Assembly (NCBI RefSeq): GCF_014633365.1
Contig: NC_068345.1
Location: 12,718,058 to 12,782,057 of the forward strand
From: Diospyros lotus
Lineage: Eukaryota; Streptophyta; Magnoliopsida; Ericales; Ebenaceae
Direction: 5' to 3'
DNA: 64,000 bases
Shown: positions 46,936-58,868 of the stretch, one piece after another
Layout of the letters: each line of letters begins with the position of its first letter
Position numbering within the stretch: the first letter of the stretch is position 1
Made by a program: the position numbers and the translations under genes
Notes under the pieces: generated by a model
Told to the model about the DNA's origin: nothing
What the model saw: the letters and a program-made list of their open reading frames with translations, nothing else
The model's database searches: none

Positions 46936-49602
46936 TGTAATACCCCATGTTCGTATAAGGATGCCACGTAATTTTGATGAGTTTAGAATACCAAAAATTT
47001 GATTTTATAGCAATTTCAGGTACCAAATCAACTGCATGGAATGCCTCAGAGTGAAATTGTCTAAAGAAAATTATATGGTCTCGACGAGCGTTCCGAGATA
47101 AGATTTATGGTATTGAAAGAAATCGGATTGGCAACAATTTTTGGTACAGCTAAAATACAACTGTCATTTAGGCTGTAAAATCGAATCGTTGTAGAAGACT
47201 CCCGAAAAATCAACGGAAGCCTAAGGGGCTCCGGTTTTGCATAACGAGCAACCCTTCAGTGGTTTCGGGATGAAACGATAGCCCGGTGAGGGCATTGGGA
47301 CAGAATCATCTTTATCGAGTAAATATTGGATTATTAAGTTTGTGTTTTCTGTATCGAAATGCAAATTAAGTCAGTGTTTGAGAATATTATTGTAATTAGA
47401 GAATTATTCTATGAATTTAAACTAAAATTTGGGATTTATGCGTAATTTATATATATATGTATTAAGTGTAAAATATAATATAAATATATAGTATATATAT
47501 ATGGGTGTTGCTGTGAGTTCGCAGAGGCAGCCCGTGAGATCTTCTGTGGCCGAGATTTTGGCCGCAATTGGAGAGATTTGGCAGCCATCCTCTGCAATAT
47601 TTTCATGGCTAAGCAAGATTTGCGCATGGCAGCGGGATTTAAGGGGATATGGCAGCCGATTTTGAGGGATTGTATAATTAATGTGATGTATATACGCCAT
47701 GGAGAGCCTCAATGGCTGCCTATAAATTGGCAATGGTTTTGGTCGATTAAGAGCAGCAAGCCAGTGGGAGATTGAGAGAGAGAGAGAGAGAAAGGGAGAG
47801 AGGGAGAGAGAGAGAGAGAGAGAATGGAGGCAATGGAAGCAGCCTGTAGTGGCCAAATTTGGCCATGGCAGCAAGTGGGCGACGCGGCCAGCATTGCAGA
47901 GGAGGCCGATCGCGACAAGGAGGCAACGCGAGCTATAGGTGTCGGCCCTGGCAGTGGCCAGTAAGGCCGGTGACGGCGATGGAGGCCCGAGAGGCGAAGC
48001 AAGTAGCTCCCATGGCAGCTCGAGCGCGAGCTCCAGCAAGCTGGACGTGAGGCAGAGGAGCTGCCGCGATGGCAGCCCGCGGTGGCAGGCGTCGGTGCGG
48101 TCGGTTCAGTGACTGGGAGAGGCGGAAGCGGCTGGCAGCGAGGCTGGGATCGCGGTGGTGCAGCGACTGGACGAGGCGCTGGTGCGCGCATGGCGGAAGG
48201 CAGTCCGTGCGCAGGTGGGAAGAGCAGGAAGGAGAAGAAGAAAGGAGAAGGAAGAAGAGGAAGAAGAAGAAAAAGAAGAAGAAGAAGAAAAGAGAAGGAA
48301 AAGAAGAAAGAAGGAAAAGAAGGAAGAAGAAGAAAAGTTGCAGGCGCAGGGGCGGGAAAAGGAGGAAGAAGAAGAAGGGAGGAGAAAGAAAAGAAAAAAA
48401 AGAAAAGAAAAAGAAAGAAAAGGAAGAAAAAGAAAAGAAAATGGGAAAAATGTCAGAAAAAATCCCGAAAAAATCTCAAAAGATAGGAAATTATAATTCG
48501 ATAACATGCCAGAGATTTTGGTGAAAAAAATGGCTCGGACACACTTTTCGGGAATATGGCACGCATACCGAGGAAAGTGAGGATGCTAAGTTAAGGTGAG
48601 TAAAATCCTTAGAAAATTCCAAAAATTCTAGAATATTATTTTATGAATTGTCATAGTAAAATATTTGAGAAAATATTTTTAGAAATATTTAGTTTGGATT
48701 TATTGAGGAAAATTAAGAAGAAATAGAGAAAAAATGATAGAAAATGCTAGAAATTATGGAAAAATAGGTTTTAATGTTTATTTAAGTAATTATGGTGATT
48801 AGGGTACTTTGAGGTTGAAGTTGAAGAGACGTGTACAAATTTTGTGGTTGGCACGCAAATCGAGGTGATGCACGAGGCAAGGCACAGATATCGAGGTAGC
48901 CCGATAAACTCTAGAAGGTAAGTGGTACTTCCTCGAAAATGTTTTCATCATATTGACATGCCCTGATATTTATCCATCACGTAGACTGCATACATGACTA
49001 TGAAATGCATAAATACACGTTGATATCATCGATCACACGCATATGAGGCCGTAGGGAGTACGAACTGGCGCCGCTGCCTTACCAAGGGCGCACCCATACA
49101 CCCCGGCTTCGAAAGAGGTGGCCGCTAAAATGGTAGGTAGCATGAGGGGCGCAGTTGACACCTACGATGAAAGACATTGCATACACTCATAACATAGCAT
49201 TATGTACCATTACTTAGATGGTTCATCCTCTAACTTGGGTTCGCCCCTGGAACATTCAATGTTCCAGTCGGGACTTGCAGAGATGATTCCGAGATTGGTG
49301 ATATGTGGTGATGCGAGACGTCGAAAAGCGAGTAAATGTACCATGTTATGTTAGTAGTCTAAGAATTATGTACATTGTATTTATTGTCAGACGCTTATGA
49401 ATTAACTTTGTAATGAATGTCATGTCTAGTTATTATTATATGAGCAGGTTCGATTCAGCTTCCGCTTTGTATTTATTTCTAGTGTAGATATCTCGCACTA
49501 GATAAGGTCTTAGGGAATTTCGGGATAATGTAAAGATAAAAAATAAATAAATAAACCAAATTTCCTAAGGCATAACACGCCCTGAAGAAGTGGGCTGTTA
49601 CA
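46936..49602 (+). mobile_element. Solo LTR with ACAAG target duplication
   Basis: It runs from TGTAATACCCC to GGGCTGTTACA (2667 bp), flanked by ACAAG at 46931-46935 and 49603-49607. TATA motif CTATAAATTGG near 47720 gives plus sense. It contains GA runs (47775-47822), a Gln/Ala/Arg-rich GC stretch and a long purine tract (48220-48480). The open frames there are low-complexity and not credible genes. Confidence 0.92.
48215..48480 (+). repeat. Long polypurine tract
   Basis: About 260 bases of almost pure A and G (GAAGAAGAGG-type). It sits just downstream of the presumed transcription start of the solo LTR. Long purine mirror-like tracts can form triplex DNA; that is a general property, not shown here. 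Confidence 0.85.
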
Positions 49603-50517
49603 ACAAGTCTTGTGACTACTCATTATGTCTTTATAAATTTTGCAATTTGCATGTGTTTCACTGTTTTTCTTGTGAGTCCACAACTTGACATAAAGACAAA
49701 GTATGTCACAAGTCTTGTGACAACTCATTATGTTTTGCTATTTGAAATTGAATATTCACCCATAAGGGCTGCCTGACAAATATTCCCTAACTTTTCTATC
49801 ACAACGTTTGAAAATTTGAAGGCTAGCAGATATAACTTGACAATGACAAGGCTGGCAAGGCTGAGACTATTAACTTTATAAAAGCTTTAAAATTTAAATA
49901 TGCTACTGTCTTTTGTTATATAATATATATTATAAATATTTGTGATTTATAATATAATATTATATCCGTTATGTATAATATAATATAATAACATATTATA
50001 TATCAATTTTAAGTCATAGGAGTTATTTTTGGAAATTTCAAGTATTTTCCCAAGAGAGTGCATAAAATACAAAAAATGACAATGAGATTCCCTGCAGTAT
50101 CATTGATAGGAAAGTAAATGGTGGGAAGGCATCAAACGCCATCAAAAATTTTAGAAAAAGTATCCTTCATGATGACCACCAATGGTGCATTTGGCTGCTG
50201 AGTCAGGCTGTCACCCACGTTTGTCAGGCTGCCTAACAAATGTTCCCTAATTTCTCTATCACAACGTTTGAAAATTTGAAATTTACGAAAGTTCAAATTT
50301 TTCCTAACATTTGAATTTGAAATTCAAATTTGTAATTCTCTTGATTGTCTATAAATAGGAGAACAAATATGAGTTATTTTCATTTGCTCTCGAATTCCAT
50401 GCAATTCTGTTGTTCAATTGTTCTTGAGTTTTCACTTCTTAATTCTTACTTATTTTTGCCTTTCTATTTTATAAGTTTTATCCATTCACAAATTAGATAG
50501 TATTCTTATCAATAATA
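49603..50517 (+). other. Leader region of the hAT transposase
   Basis: No gene. Contains duplications: a 55-bp segment (GCTGCCTGACAAATATTCCC..) near 49762 recurs near 50228, and CTTGACATAAAG..CATGTCACAAG-like sequence occurs both sides of the solo LTR (about 46905 and 49680). The promoter of the transposase should lie here; a TATAAATAGG motif is at about 50351. Confidence 0.5.
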
Positions 50518-52703
50518 ATGTCTTCCCTTTGTCGCTCAAAATCCACTCGTTTTTCTCGTGGGACTCCTTCTGGTTCTATGGATCCACCACGATCTAGCAC
50601 ATCTAACCCCATAATTCGTCCACCTCATCGTCCTCAACCCCAACCCCCAATGGATTTCATTCATGATTTGTATAACACAAATTATGCAGATCAGGATGAA
50701 ACACTTCCACCTGACTCACTAGAAGAAGATGACAACATCAATTTTGCTGGGCCTGCTGATTTTCCACCCCCACCAACACCCAGAGAGAATGAAGAAGATG
50801 ATGCAGGTCCGTCAAATGTGGGAGCTATTAGGAAAAGACATCGAACAAGTCTTGTTTGGAACTATTATGAAATAGTTCAAGTTGAAGGCGAGGGTGAAAG
50901 AGCCTAATGTAAGGTATGTAAAAAACGTCTTGTGTGTGGTGATGGAACAGGTCATCTAAAAAGGCACGCGGCAAAACATGAGGAGGCAATGGCCTATAGT
51001 GAAAAAGGTAGTACACAAACTCAATTAAATCTTTCAGGTAATATTCATCGCTATAATCCAGAATTAGACAAGGAGTGTTTAGCTAAAATAATAATTAAAT
51101 CAAAATGCCCTTTTTTATTTGCACAAGATCCCGCTTTTAAGTGGTATTGTAAAACTGTACACAATTCACAGTCTAGAGGTTTTTCTAGGAACACTATTAG
51201 AAATGAAGCAATGAGATTATTTTTAATATATAAAGATAATCTAAAAAATGTATTTAATCAACTTACTAGTAAAATCTCACTTACGTCTGACATATGGTAT
51301 GATGGACTAACAAATAATCATTATTTATGTGTGACAGCCCATTGGATAGATGACATGTGGGCTATTCAAAAAAGAATAATTACTTTTAAAGAACTTGTAG
51401 AAGCACACAGTGGAAACTACATAGCTCAAGCGATTTCACAGTCCGTATTAGATTATAATATTTTGGAAAAATTATTTGCTATTTCTTTTGATAATGCTAG
51501 TAATAATAATGTCGCAGTGGAACGATTAAAACTTTCTGTGCCCTTAATTTTAGGGGGAAAATTGTTTTACAATAGATGTACATGTCACATTTTAAATCTA
51601 TGTGTTCAAGATGGTCTTCGTGTAGGTTCAGAGTCATTAGAAAAAGTACAAAGTTGTTTAAAATTCATACGCACTAATACGTCTACACTAATGGAAACAA
51701 TTAGTTCATGCTTATCAACTACCCTATAAAAAATTTCCAAAAGACATTGAAACTAGATGGAACTCAACATTTTTGTTATTACAAATGATAACACCATATA
51801 GAGAACTTTTAACAATATTTTGGAATAAAGAAATGCCCCCATCTCATCACATAACTGAACTTGATTGGAATTTGTTAGATATACTTATTTTTATATTAGA
51901 ACAATTTTATCATGCTACAGTTACATTTTCTGGTTGTAAATACCCAACAACTCACCTTTTTTTAAGAGAAATATATAGTATAGTAAATTGTTTCAATGAA
52001 TATAGAGAACATCAAAGTTATATGCCATTTCTTGACCCAATGGAAGCAAAATTTAGGAAATATTGGACGCAAATTCCACCACTTTACCTAATAGCTAGTA
52101 TGCTAGATCCCACACAAAAGTGGAATGCTGTAGATGGTTTTTTAGATTTTTATGGCAATGCTATGAATATTGATACAGATGATACGAAATATGAAGTTAA
52201 ACAATTAGTATATGAAATGTATAATTTGTACGAATTTCATTTTAAACCTAGACAACAAGTTGAAGACTCATCAAAACAAACAAAATCTAAAGGAAATTTA
52301 AAATTTGAATTTTCAAAATTTTTGAGAAGTAAACAATAAAAAAAAAACAACTACAACGTCAAGTAGTGCATTTAATGAATTAGATTTTTATTTAAATAGA
52401 GATATGCAATTTTTTGATGATAAAATAAATAATTTTGATGTTTTGGCCTAGTGGCGCCTAAACCAACACACATATCCTGTTTTGGCAGCCATGGCTCGTG
52501 ATGTACTTACTCCTCTAGTGTCCATAGTACCATCAGAGTCTGCGTTCTCTGCAGGTAATAGGGTGTTAGATCCAAAAAGATCAAGATTATCACCAAAAAT
52601 ATTGGAAATGTGTGTTTGCTTTAAAGATTGGCTCGATATGGAGTTCGAACAACAAGAGATCGAGTTAGTAGATGAATCAAGTAAAGATGATGTTGATAAC
52701 TAG
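50518..52703 (+). pseudogene. hAT transposase (BED finger, RICESLEEPER-like), decayed
   Basis: The ATG at 50518 opens an acidic, proline-rich N-terminus, followed by a BED zinc finger (CKVCKKRL..GTGHLKRHAAKH, about 50908-50970), the catalytic RNase H-like region (SLTSDIWYDGLTNNHYLCVTAHW near 51280-51345 in part, SFDNASNN near 51486) and the C-terminal dimerisation domain (YPVLAAMARDVL near 52475, SESAFSAGNRVLDPKRSRL near 52537). The protein would cut and paste the 46311-54044 element. Defects: TAA at 50905-50907 just before the finger, a frameshift near 51725, a stop/frameshift at an A run near 52337 and a TAG near 52449 replacing the second Trp of the WW motif. The rest is well conserved. 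Confidence 0.88.
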
Positions 52704-53302
52704 CTGAAACCACTTTACCTTTGCAATTTTGTACTATTTTCTTTTATTTAATCGAAAAGATGTAAAAATTTAATTTAACTATTGTACTCTCTCACCAATC
52801 AATATTGGCAACGCCATTTGAGTGATGGGAGTTTTTTGCTAGCCGCAAGATAATGATCTTGCTACAACAATGGATTTAAAAATTTCTTACCTCTAAAAAG
52901 AGACTAGGATTATTAGGGATGGTTGCTATCTCATGTAAAAAAGGTAAAAAAATTATTTAATTGAACTTCTTCAAGTGATGGCTTGAAGAGAGAGGAGTAG
53001 GCCATTTGTTTACCAAATGGTTCGAACCTCTATAAATTGTAGTGTCCCTTGCTTATTTATTTTTTTAATTATGTTATTTTTTATTTATTATTAATATTGG
53101 ATGCTAAAAAATTTACATTTTGCAATATATATAAATAATAACCATTAATATATTTAAAATTTTCAAGCTAAATTTTTTATATATTTAAATTATAAATAAA
53201 TATTCTTCTTTTTATGTGTATTATTTTTCATATCAATTCACAAGAAAATTTATAAGTCATATAAAATAATGAAATAATATTTAAAACTTAAGATAGAAAA
53301 TT
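52704..53302. other. 3' region of the hAT element
   Basis: AT-rich, no gene seen. It would include the transposase 3' untranslated region. Confidence 0.5.
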
Positions 53303-53710
53303 CACTACAAGAAAAGTAGTTTTTAGTGGCCACTTTTAGTGACGGCCAAAAAATATTTGTCACAAATACAACTATTAGTGGCGGCCATAAACTGTTTGTC
53401 ACTAAAAAGACATGTTTAGTGGCGGCCAACAAAATTAGCCACTAAAGAGCTCATTATTAGTGACGGCAGCCAATGCTAGCTATTAAAGGTTCATTATTTG
53501 TGACGGGCATGCGTGGCTGCCACTAAAGGTGGAGTATTTGTGACAGCCTACCATGGCCGCCACTAAAACCTTAGGAGGAAACTCAAACAAGCTTATTTGT
53601 GACGGCCGCCAGTGGCGGCCACTAAATGTTCATTATTTGTGACAGGAATGTGTGGCGGCCACTAAAGGTAGATTATTTGTAACGGCCAAACATGAAGGCC
53701 ACTAAAAAAA
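53303..53710 (+). mobile_element. CACTA-type transposon end with subterminal repeats
   Basis: The sequence CACTACAAGAAAA at 53303-53315 is the classical plant CACTA (En/Spm) terminus. It is followed by about ten copies of TTAGTGGCGGCCACTAAA / ATTTGTGACGGCC-type repeats up to 53710. No matching TTTTCTTGTAGTG end was found to the right within the hAT element, so it appears one-ended or truncated. Confidence 0.8.
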
Positions 53711-54044
53711 TGGAGGATGTTAAACAATATTGTTTAAAAAGAAAAAAAAAATAGTTTTTATATATGCATTATTTTGATATTTATATATGTATATATTATA
53801 TGCATTATTTAAAAAAAAAAGAAAAAATGGGGTCGGGCCCCGCCTGCTAGGCCCTGTGGCCTAAGGGCCCGGCTCGACCCTTCTATAGGGGGGCCGTGGG
53901 CCGGGTTGGGCCCTATTCACAGCAAAGTGGGATGGGCTGGGCCCAGCCCTTTTAATAAAAGGGTCGACCTGGCCCGTTTAAAAAGCCCGTGGGCCGATTC
54001 GAGCCAGCTCAGCTCAGCCCGGCCTGGCCCTTTTGACAACTCTA

Positions 54045-54540
54045 CCATCTTCTCTGCAACTCTAATTACAGCAAATGTATTCTGTATATATAGCACAAAA
54101 TTGGGCCAAGAAATGAGCTTCTAAAATAGGCTTTTGTCCACCAAGTTTGAGCTTTTCTCCACATAGAAAGGGAGCCCAACCCAACATATACGTGGGACAG
54201 AAGTCAAGTTTGATAGTTATTGAATAGTATTTTTTACTCAATTTTTAGGTTATATATAAATAGATATATATTGGCGCATTGGATGATTTTATTTTTGGTG
54301 CTCACTTCATTTGGAAAGTTTAATTATTAGTTTCAGTTCATGTAATGTAATTTAATTAATACATTAACAAATGGAAGTGGTTGTGTTGCTGTATTAATTG
54401 TTCCATTTCCATTTCATGCAGTTCCATACATAACCACATACTTACAAAGGATTAGAGCATTATTATATATATTATTCCATACAAAACACATTGTTTACAT
54501 AAATACATTTTCTGGAAATAAAGAGTTTTGAGACATCCTA
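54045..54540. other. Spacer right of the hAT element
   Basis: No supported gene or element. Ends in a CTAAAGCAGCAGCAGCAGCA run just before the AIG1 scrap. Confidence 0.4.
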
Positions 54541-54567
54541 AAGCAGCAGCAGCAGCAGCATTCATTC

Positions 54568-54631
54568 AAGTCCATCCCCACCCCACCAGTAAAAACAACA
54601 ATCCATTATCTCTTCCCCAAAAAATGCATGA
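54568..54631 (-). pseudogene. Scrap of an AIG1-like gene
   Basis: TTCAAGTCCATCCCCACC..CCAGTAAAAACAACAAT..TCTTCCCCAAAAAATGCATGAA matches, with gaps, 18214-18285 of the intact AIG1 exon 2. On the minus strand it encodes remnants of FGEEI and GGDGLE, with a small insertion and frame loss in the VVFTGGD strand. It is only about 65 bp, so it is a relic of a third copy on the same strand as the other two. Confidence 0.65.
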
Positions 54632-54639
54632 ATTTGTCA

Positions 54640-56412
54640 ACAACTAATTAGCAGCAAAAATGCCATTATTCTGTGCTGTGCTGATATAAGAAACACCACC
54701 CAGCGATGCACAGAAGTTTATATGTATTAAATTTATTTAAAAATGACAATCTCACAACCATAAATTCCATCTACAGATTTCAAGAACTACACATTTTTTA
54801 TAAATTAATAATTAATTTAACATATGATAAATATAAATAGATTATATAAAATAATAAATAATATGACAACATATAATTTATATAAATTAGTAACATAAAT
54901 AATAAAAATATAAAACATAATAAAATTTTCAAAAGAAATATGACAACATATGATAAATATAAATAGCCTATACAAAATATTAATTTTGTCAAAATAACTT
55001 AAACGACTTATTTAAAATAATTCAATTTTGCCTAAATAACTAATTTAAAATAACCTATAAACTAATTATTTTTTAAAATTAAGTAGTAACGTATACATAT
55101 ATAAGATTTGTACTTTTTTGCATGAAACTAATTAAGGGTTTTAGAGTTTTGACTGGTGGCTGTGTTGAGAGAGAATGAGAGGTAAATTATGGGAAATAAG
55201 ATAAAAAATTAAATTTATTTTTTTAAAAAAATATACTTGGCAATTGATATTTGGCAATATTACTTGATATCTCAAGATTTCTCCTTATTTAAAAAAGTCT
55301 TTTTTTTTTGTAATTTATTTTAATTAAAATTTTATGTTAATATTTAAAAATTAATAATATGGATTAGATTTTGCCTCTTCATATACTAGCATGTTTACAC
55401 ATTCTCCAAACACTATTCAATTATGAATAAAACCATTTACAGATTTCAAGAACTACACGTTTTCCACAAATCTAGACTTAATTAATGACCTATAAAAATT
55501 TCATTCCGGGTAAGCAAAAAAATAAATAAAATATAATAAAATATTGAAATAGAAAGTGAAAATGGGTGAGAAAAAAATTTAACTGTTGTTTTATTATAAT
55601 ATATATATAGATTTGATTAAAAAATTTAGAAAGACAAGGGATGAGGAGATGGTGTGAGACACCTCTATTCATTTAAGAATCTGCCACGCAATTAATTACT
55701 TGTTTATAATAATAGTGTGATATGGGATATTGTGCATCCCCATAATTAATTTAAGGGCGTCTCAAATACAAAATTTTCTTATATTATGAACTAACTTTAT
55801 GTAGTGCAATTAAATTAAGTCTAAAATATCATAAACACCTTTAATTGCAACATTCTGCCTTGGCCCAACACCAAAGGACACATTGATTGGGCGGAGGAAA
55901 ATAAGGAGAGAAATAAGGACTCTCTCTCTCTCTGTGAGAGTGTATGTACTCTGAGAGTGTATGTAAAAATAAAAATAGACATACAGAGATTAGGTTTAGG
56001 CCCTATGCATGGGATATTTTCTTTTAAGCAAAAGAGATATGTATAGATAAAAAAAAATATTTATACAAAATACAAACTAGGACATACCCCAGTATACAAA
56101 ATCACCAAAATGAAATATACACTCAAGATCTACATAATACTGAATCTAAACAACATAGTAGAAAATAAAAGAGCTACTAAAGGAAAAATAATAAATAGCT
56201 CCGGATCAAAGTCAACTCCAGAACCAAGGTGCACTAAACATGTCATTTGGATCAATGAGGCACCACAAAGACTAGGATCAAGCACCTGAAGGTAGCCATG
56301 GATAGTGCCACCAAACCGACAATGTGTACAAAGTGATAAACTAAGACCAAAGTGATTAACAAATAAGCGTTACCAAGGAGCACTACTGAACAAACAACAC
56401 TGGGACATATAT
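54640..56412. other. AT-rich spacer
   Basis: No gene seen. A direct repeat (ACAGATTTCAAGAACTACAC at about 54771 and 55440) is about 670 bp apart. A CT run with GTGAGAGTGTATGTA duplication is at 55917-55965. Several short TA-rich palindromes occur. Confidence 0.4.
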
Positions 56413-56634
56413 TAAGGGTGTGTAAAAGTTCGATTTAATCAAAATAATCAAAACATACTGAATTGATAGAAATTGTTGGTTCGATTAGGTTTTAGATAAG
56501 GGTTAATTTGGTTCAGTTATCAAATTTGGCCATTTCAATTAGTTCTCGATTCAGTTCGGTTTTCATATTAATAAAAATCAGAATAATTATACCGATTAAA
56601 ATTTTCAAATGATGTTATTTTTGTCTCACCCCTA
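56413..56634. mobile_element. Possible small hAT-like MITE
   Basis: About 220 bp starting AAGGGTGTGTAAAAG and ending TTTTGTCTCACCCCT, with GGTTCGATT/GGTTCAGTT and CGGTTTT motifs inside. GGGTGT..ACCCC ends with TTCGGTT-type interiors recall plant hAT MITEs. There is no clear target duplication. Confidence 0.3.
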
Positions 56635-57089
56635 GACAGAATAGAAAAACTAAAGAAGAATAGAAGAATAGTATAGAAAAATAGAAGAACCAAACCAAGA
56701 ACCAACCATTCTACCTTCTCCTTGCTTTTTACTCTGACCGACGATTGGCGACCGACCCTAACCTACAAAGGTGAGTTTGTAATTCTTATAGTTTCAATTT
56801 TTAATTATTCAAGTTAGGGTTTTCAATTGTTTTATTATTTTAGTATAGATTTCTAATAATATATGTATATAAATATAATGATTAAATCAACAATGAGTGC
56901 ATTCTGGTAAAGTACCCCTCAAATTTCAACATTCAATCTCCTAATCAATTATTTGCTTCCTAGTATAGATATATACTCTAGCTAGCTTATAATGTTATTT
57001 CTCTTTTGAGATTGGCTCTCACTTTACTCTAGACGGTGCACTCCTAGGTTATCCTTTGATTCGTTTTCATATATTGAACATAAGTGCTA

Positions 57090-57520
57090 TTATTACTCAC
57101 GTGTTAATTGAGTATCCTTTCCATGAACTCCTAGGTTAACCATCTTGATTACTTGAGTAGAATTTTCATTACTCAATTAATGTTGTGTGTTAATCGTTTA
57201 TGATGCAGCAATTACATACTTAGTTTTATGGATTAATTAGTCGAGTAATTTTTGTCATTACTTGAGAAATAGTCCAAAACCAACTCACTCTCTGTTGTGA
57301 AGATTAATCAACTAATGTTTCTCACTTGTCAAGTGATAAATAGAGGATTTTTTAGCCCTTCTCTATTTTAAAAAATAATTGACTAATTATTTTTGTTAAT
57401 CAAGTAATATTTAAGATTATTCACGCAACTTTACTATTTACTTGAGTAACTGAAAAACGTTACTCAAGTAATTGGAAAGATTACTCGAGCAAGGGAAAAA
57501 TTTACTTGATTAGATGGAAT
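57090..57520. repeat. Cluster of TTACTYGAGTAA-like palindromes
   Basis: At least nine copies of half or whole TTACTCAAGTAA / ATTACTTGAGTA motifs occur in about 430 bp (for example near 57145, 57171, 57262, 57396, 57437, 57457, 57481). They lie upstream of the copia coding remains and may be part of its 5' LTR, though LTR borders could not be fixed. Confidence 0.5.
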
Positions 57521-57797
57521 AATCAAAAGTTCAATTTTATTTTTGTAATCTTTGTAATCCTCTCTTATTTCTTGGCCATGAGAAAAATAATTAGGATTTG
57601 ATTTTAATTTTAATCAAGATAATACTTACTTGATACAAAACAACCTCAACATCATCATCTTGCAATGTAAGTATAGTGTGTTTTTGAATTTTGAGTAATT
57701 TCATTAAAGTTTTAATAATATTTGATTTAATATAAGTTATTGTAATATATATTAACTAAAATTGTATTGATTTCAAATGTCAAGATAAGAAGGCACC

Positions 57798-57938
57798 ACA
57801 AACAACCTCACCCATGAAGGAGAAACCCAATTACTGTTCTAGGAAGTTTTACTGTGATATTAAAAAAATAGGACTACTACTTTAAGGAATCATATAAGAT
57901 TTTGTAAAAAACACCTTCATGCTATTGAAACCCAACAA
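57798..57938 (+). pseudogene. BED zinc-finger fragment before copia gag
   Basis: Translation gives KPNYCSRKFYCDIKKIG and, after a one-base shift, TTTLRNHIRFCKKH. This is the pattern of a hAT-type BED finger (C..C, then H..C), with the first Cys replaced by Pro. It flows into the frame that becomes copia gag (MQSTSKRSERKGEN) at 57939. It is either a hAT remnant captured by or lying next to the copia element. Confidence 0.5.
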
Positions 57939-58868
57939 ATGCAATCAACTTCAAAGAGGAGTGAGAGAAAGGGTGAGAATATGAGTGGTACTTGCTTTGT
58001 TTGTGGAAAGATAAGCCACCATATGCCTCACTATAAGAACAGAATGAGAAAAAACAATCCTTCTAGGCCAAAGGCAAATTTGGTTGAAGGAGATGACATT
58101 ATAACTGCAGTTGTTTCTCAAATATATCTTGTGGCTAATGTGAATAATTGGGTGGTAGACTCTAGGGCTATCAGGCACATTTGTGCCAATCGATCGAGAT
58201 GTTTTTTTCTCTTATACTTTGGTTAAAGATAGAGAAGAACAAGTGTATCTTGGAGATTCCCAAACAACGAATGCTTTTTGGGAAAGGGAAAGTTATTTCC
58301 AAACTCACATCTGGTAAGACTTTAGCTTTGACCGAGGTTTTTCTTGTACTCGATATTAGAGCAAATCTTATTTCAGTGTCTCTACTGGGAAATGTTGGGA
58401 TTAATTAAGGTATCTTTTGAATCTAATAAGATTGTTATGACCAAGAATAATGTGTTTGTGAGAAAAGGTTATTGTAATAAGGGACTCTTTGTTCTGAATG
58501 TTGCTCAAATTATGAATGAGAATAATGCTTCTTCTTCTGCTTACTTGATAGGCTCATATAAAATTTGGCATGCTAGACTAGGACATGTTAGTATTTCTTA
58601 TATCAAGAAAATGCATTCACTTGGCTTGATTAGTGGTATAAATAATTCATATATGGATAAATGTGAAATTTGTCTAAGACTAAATTGACTAAGAAAACAT
58701 GTTCATCAGTTCATAGAGAAACTGAATTATTGAGTTTGATTCATACAAACTTAAGAAATTTAAAACAGACTATGACTAGAGGTGGTACAAAATATTATAT
58801 GACTTTTATCAATGATTTTTCTAGATATATTAAAGCATATTTACTTATAAGTAAAAATGAGGCATTTG

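Larger units (their letters stand above)
46311..54044 (+). mobile_element. hAT DNA transposon with BED-type transposase
   Basis: The terminal inverted repeats are 46311-46334 and 54021-54044; both begin TAGAG-TGTCAAAAGGGCC-like sequence and match at 23 of 24 positions. The flanks CCTCCTTC (46303-46310) and CCATCTTC (54045-54052) match at 6 of 8, as expected for an aged hAT duplication. Both subterminal regions (46335-46500, 53820-54020) are full of GGGCCC/GGCCCGG motifs. A decayed transposase sits at 50518-52703. Without the nested solo LTR (46936-49602) it is about 5 kb. Confidence 0.88.

Noticed and set aside
47422..48191. Minus-strand frames of 160-205 codons
   Set aside because: They lie wholly inside a solo LTR with GA runs and show no recognizable domain or partner on related LTRs.
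48069..48524. Long Lys/Arg/Glu-rich open frames on both strands
   Set aside because: They come from a polypurine tract in a solo LTR, are open in several frames at once and have no domain; low-complexity artefacts.
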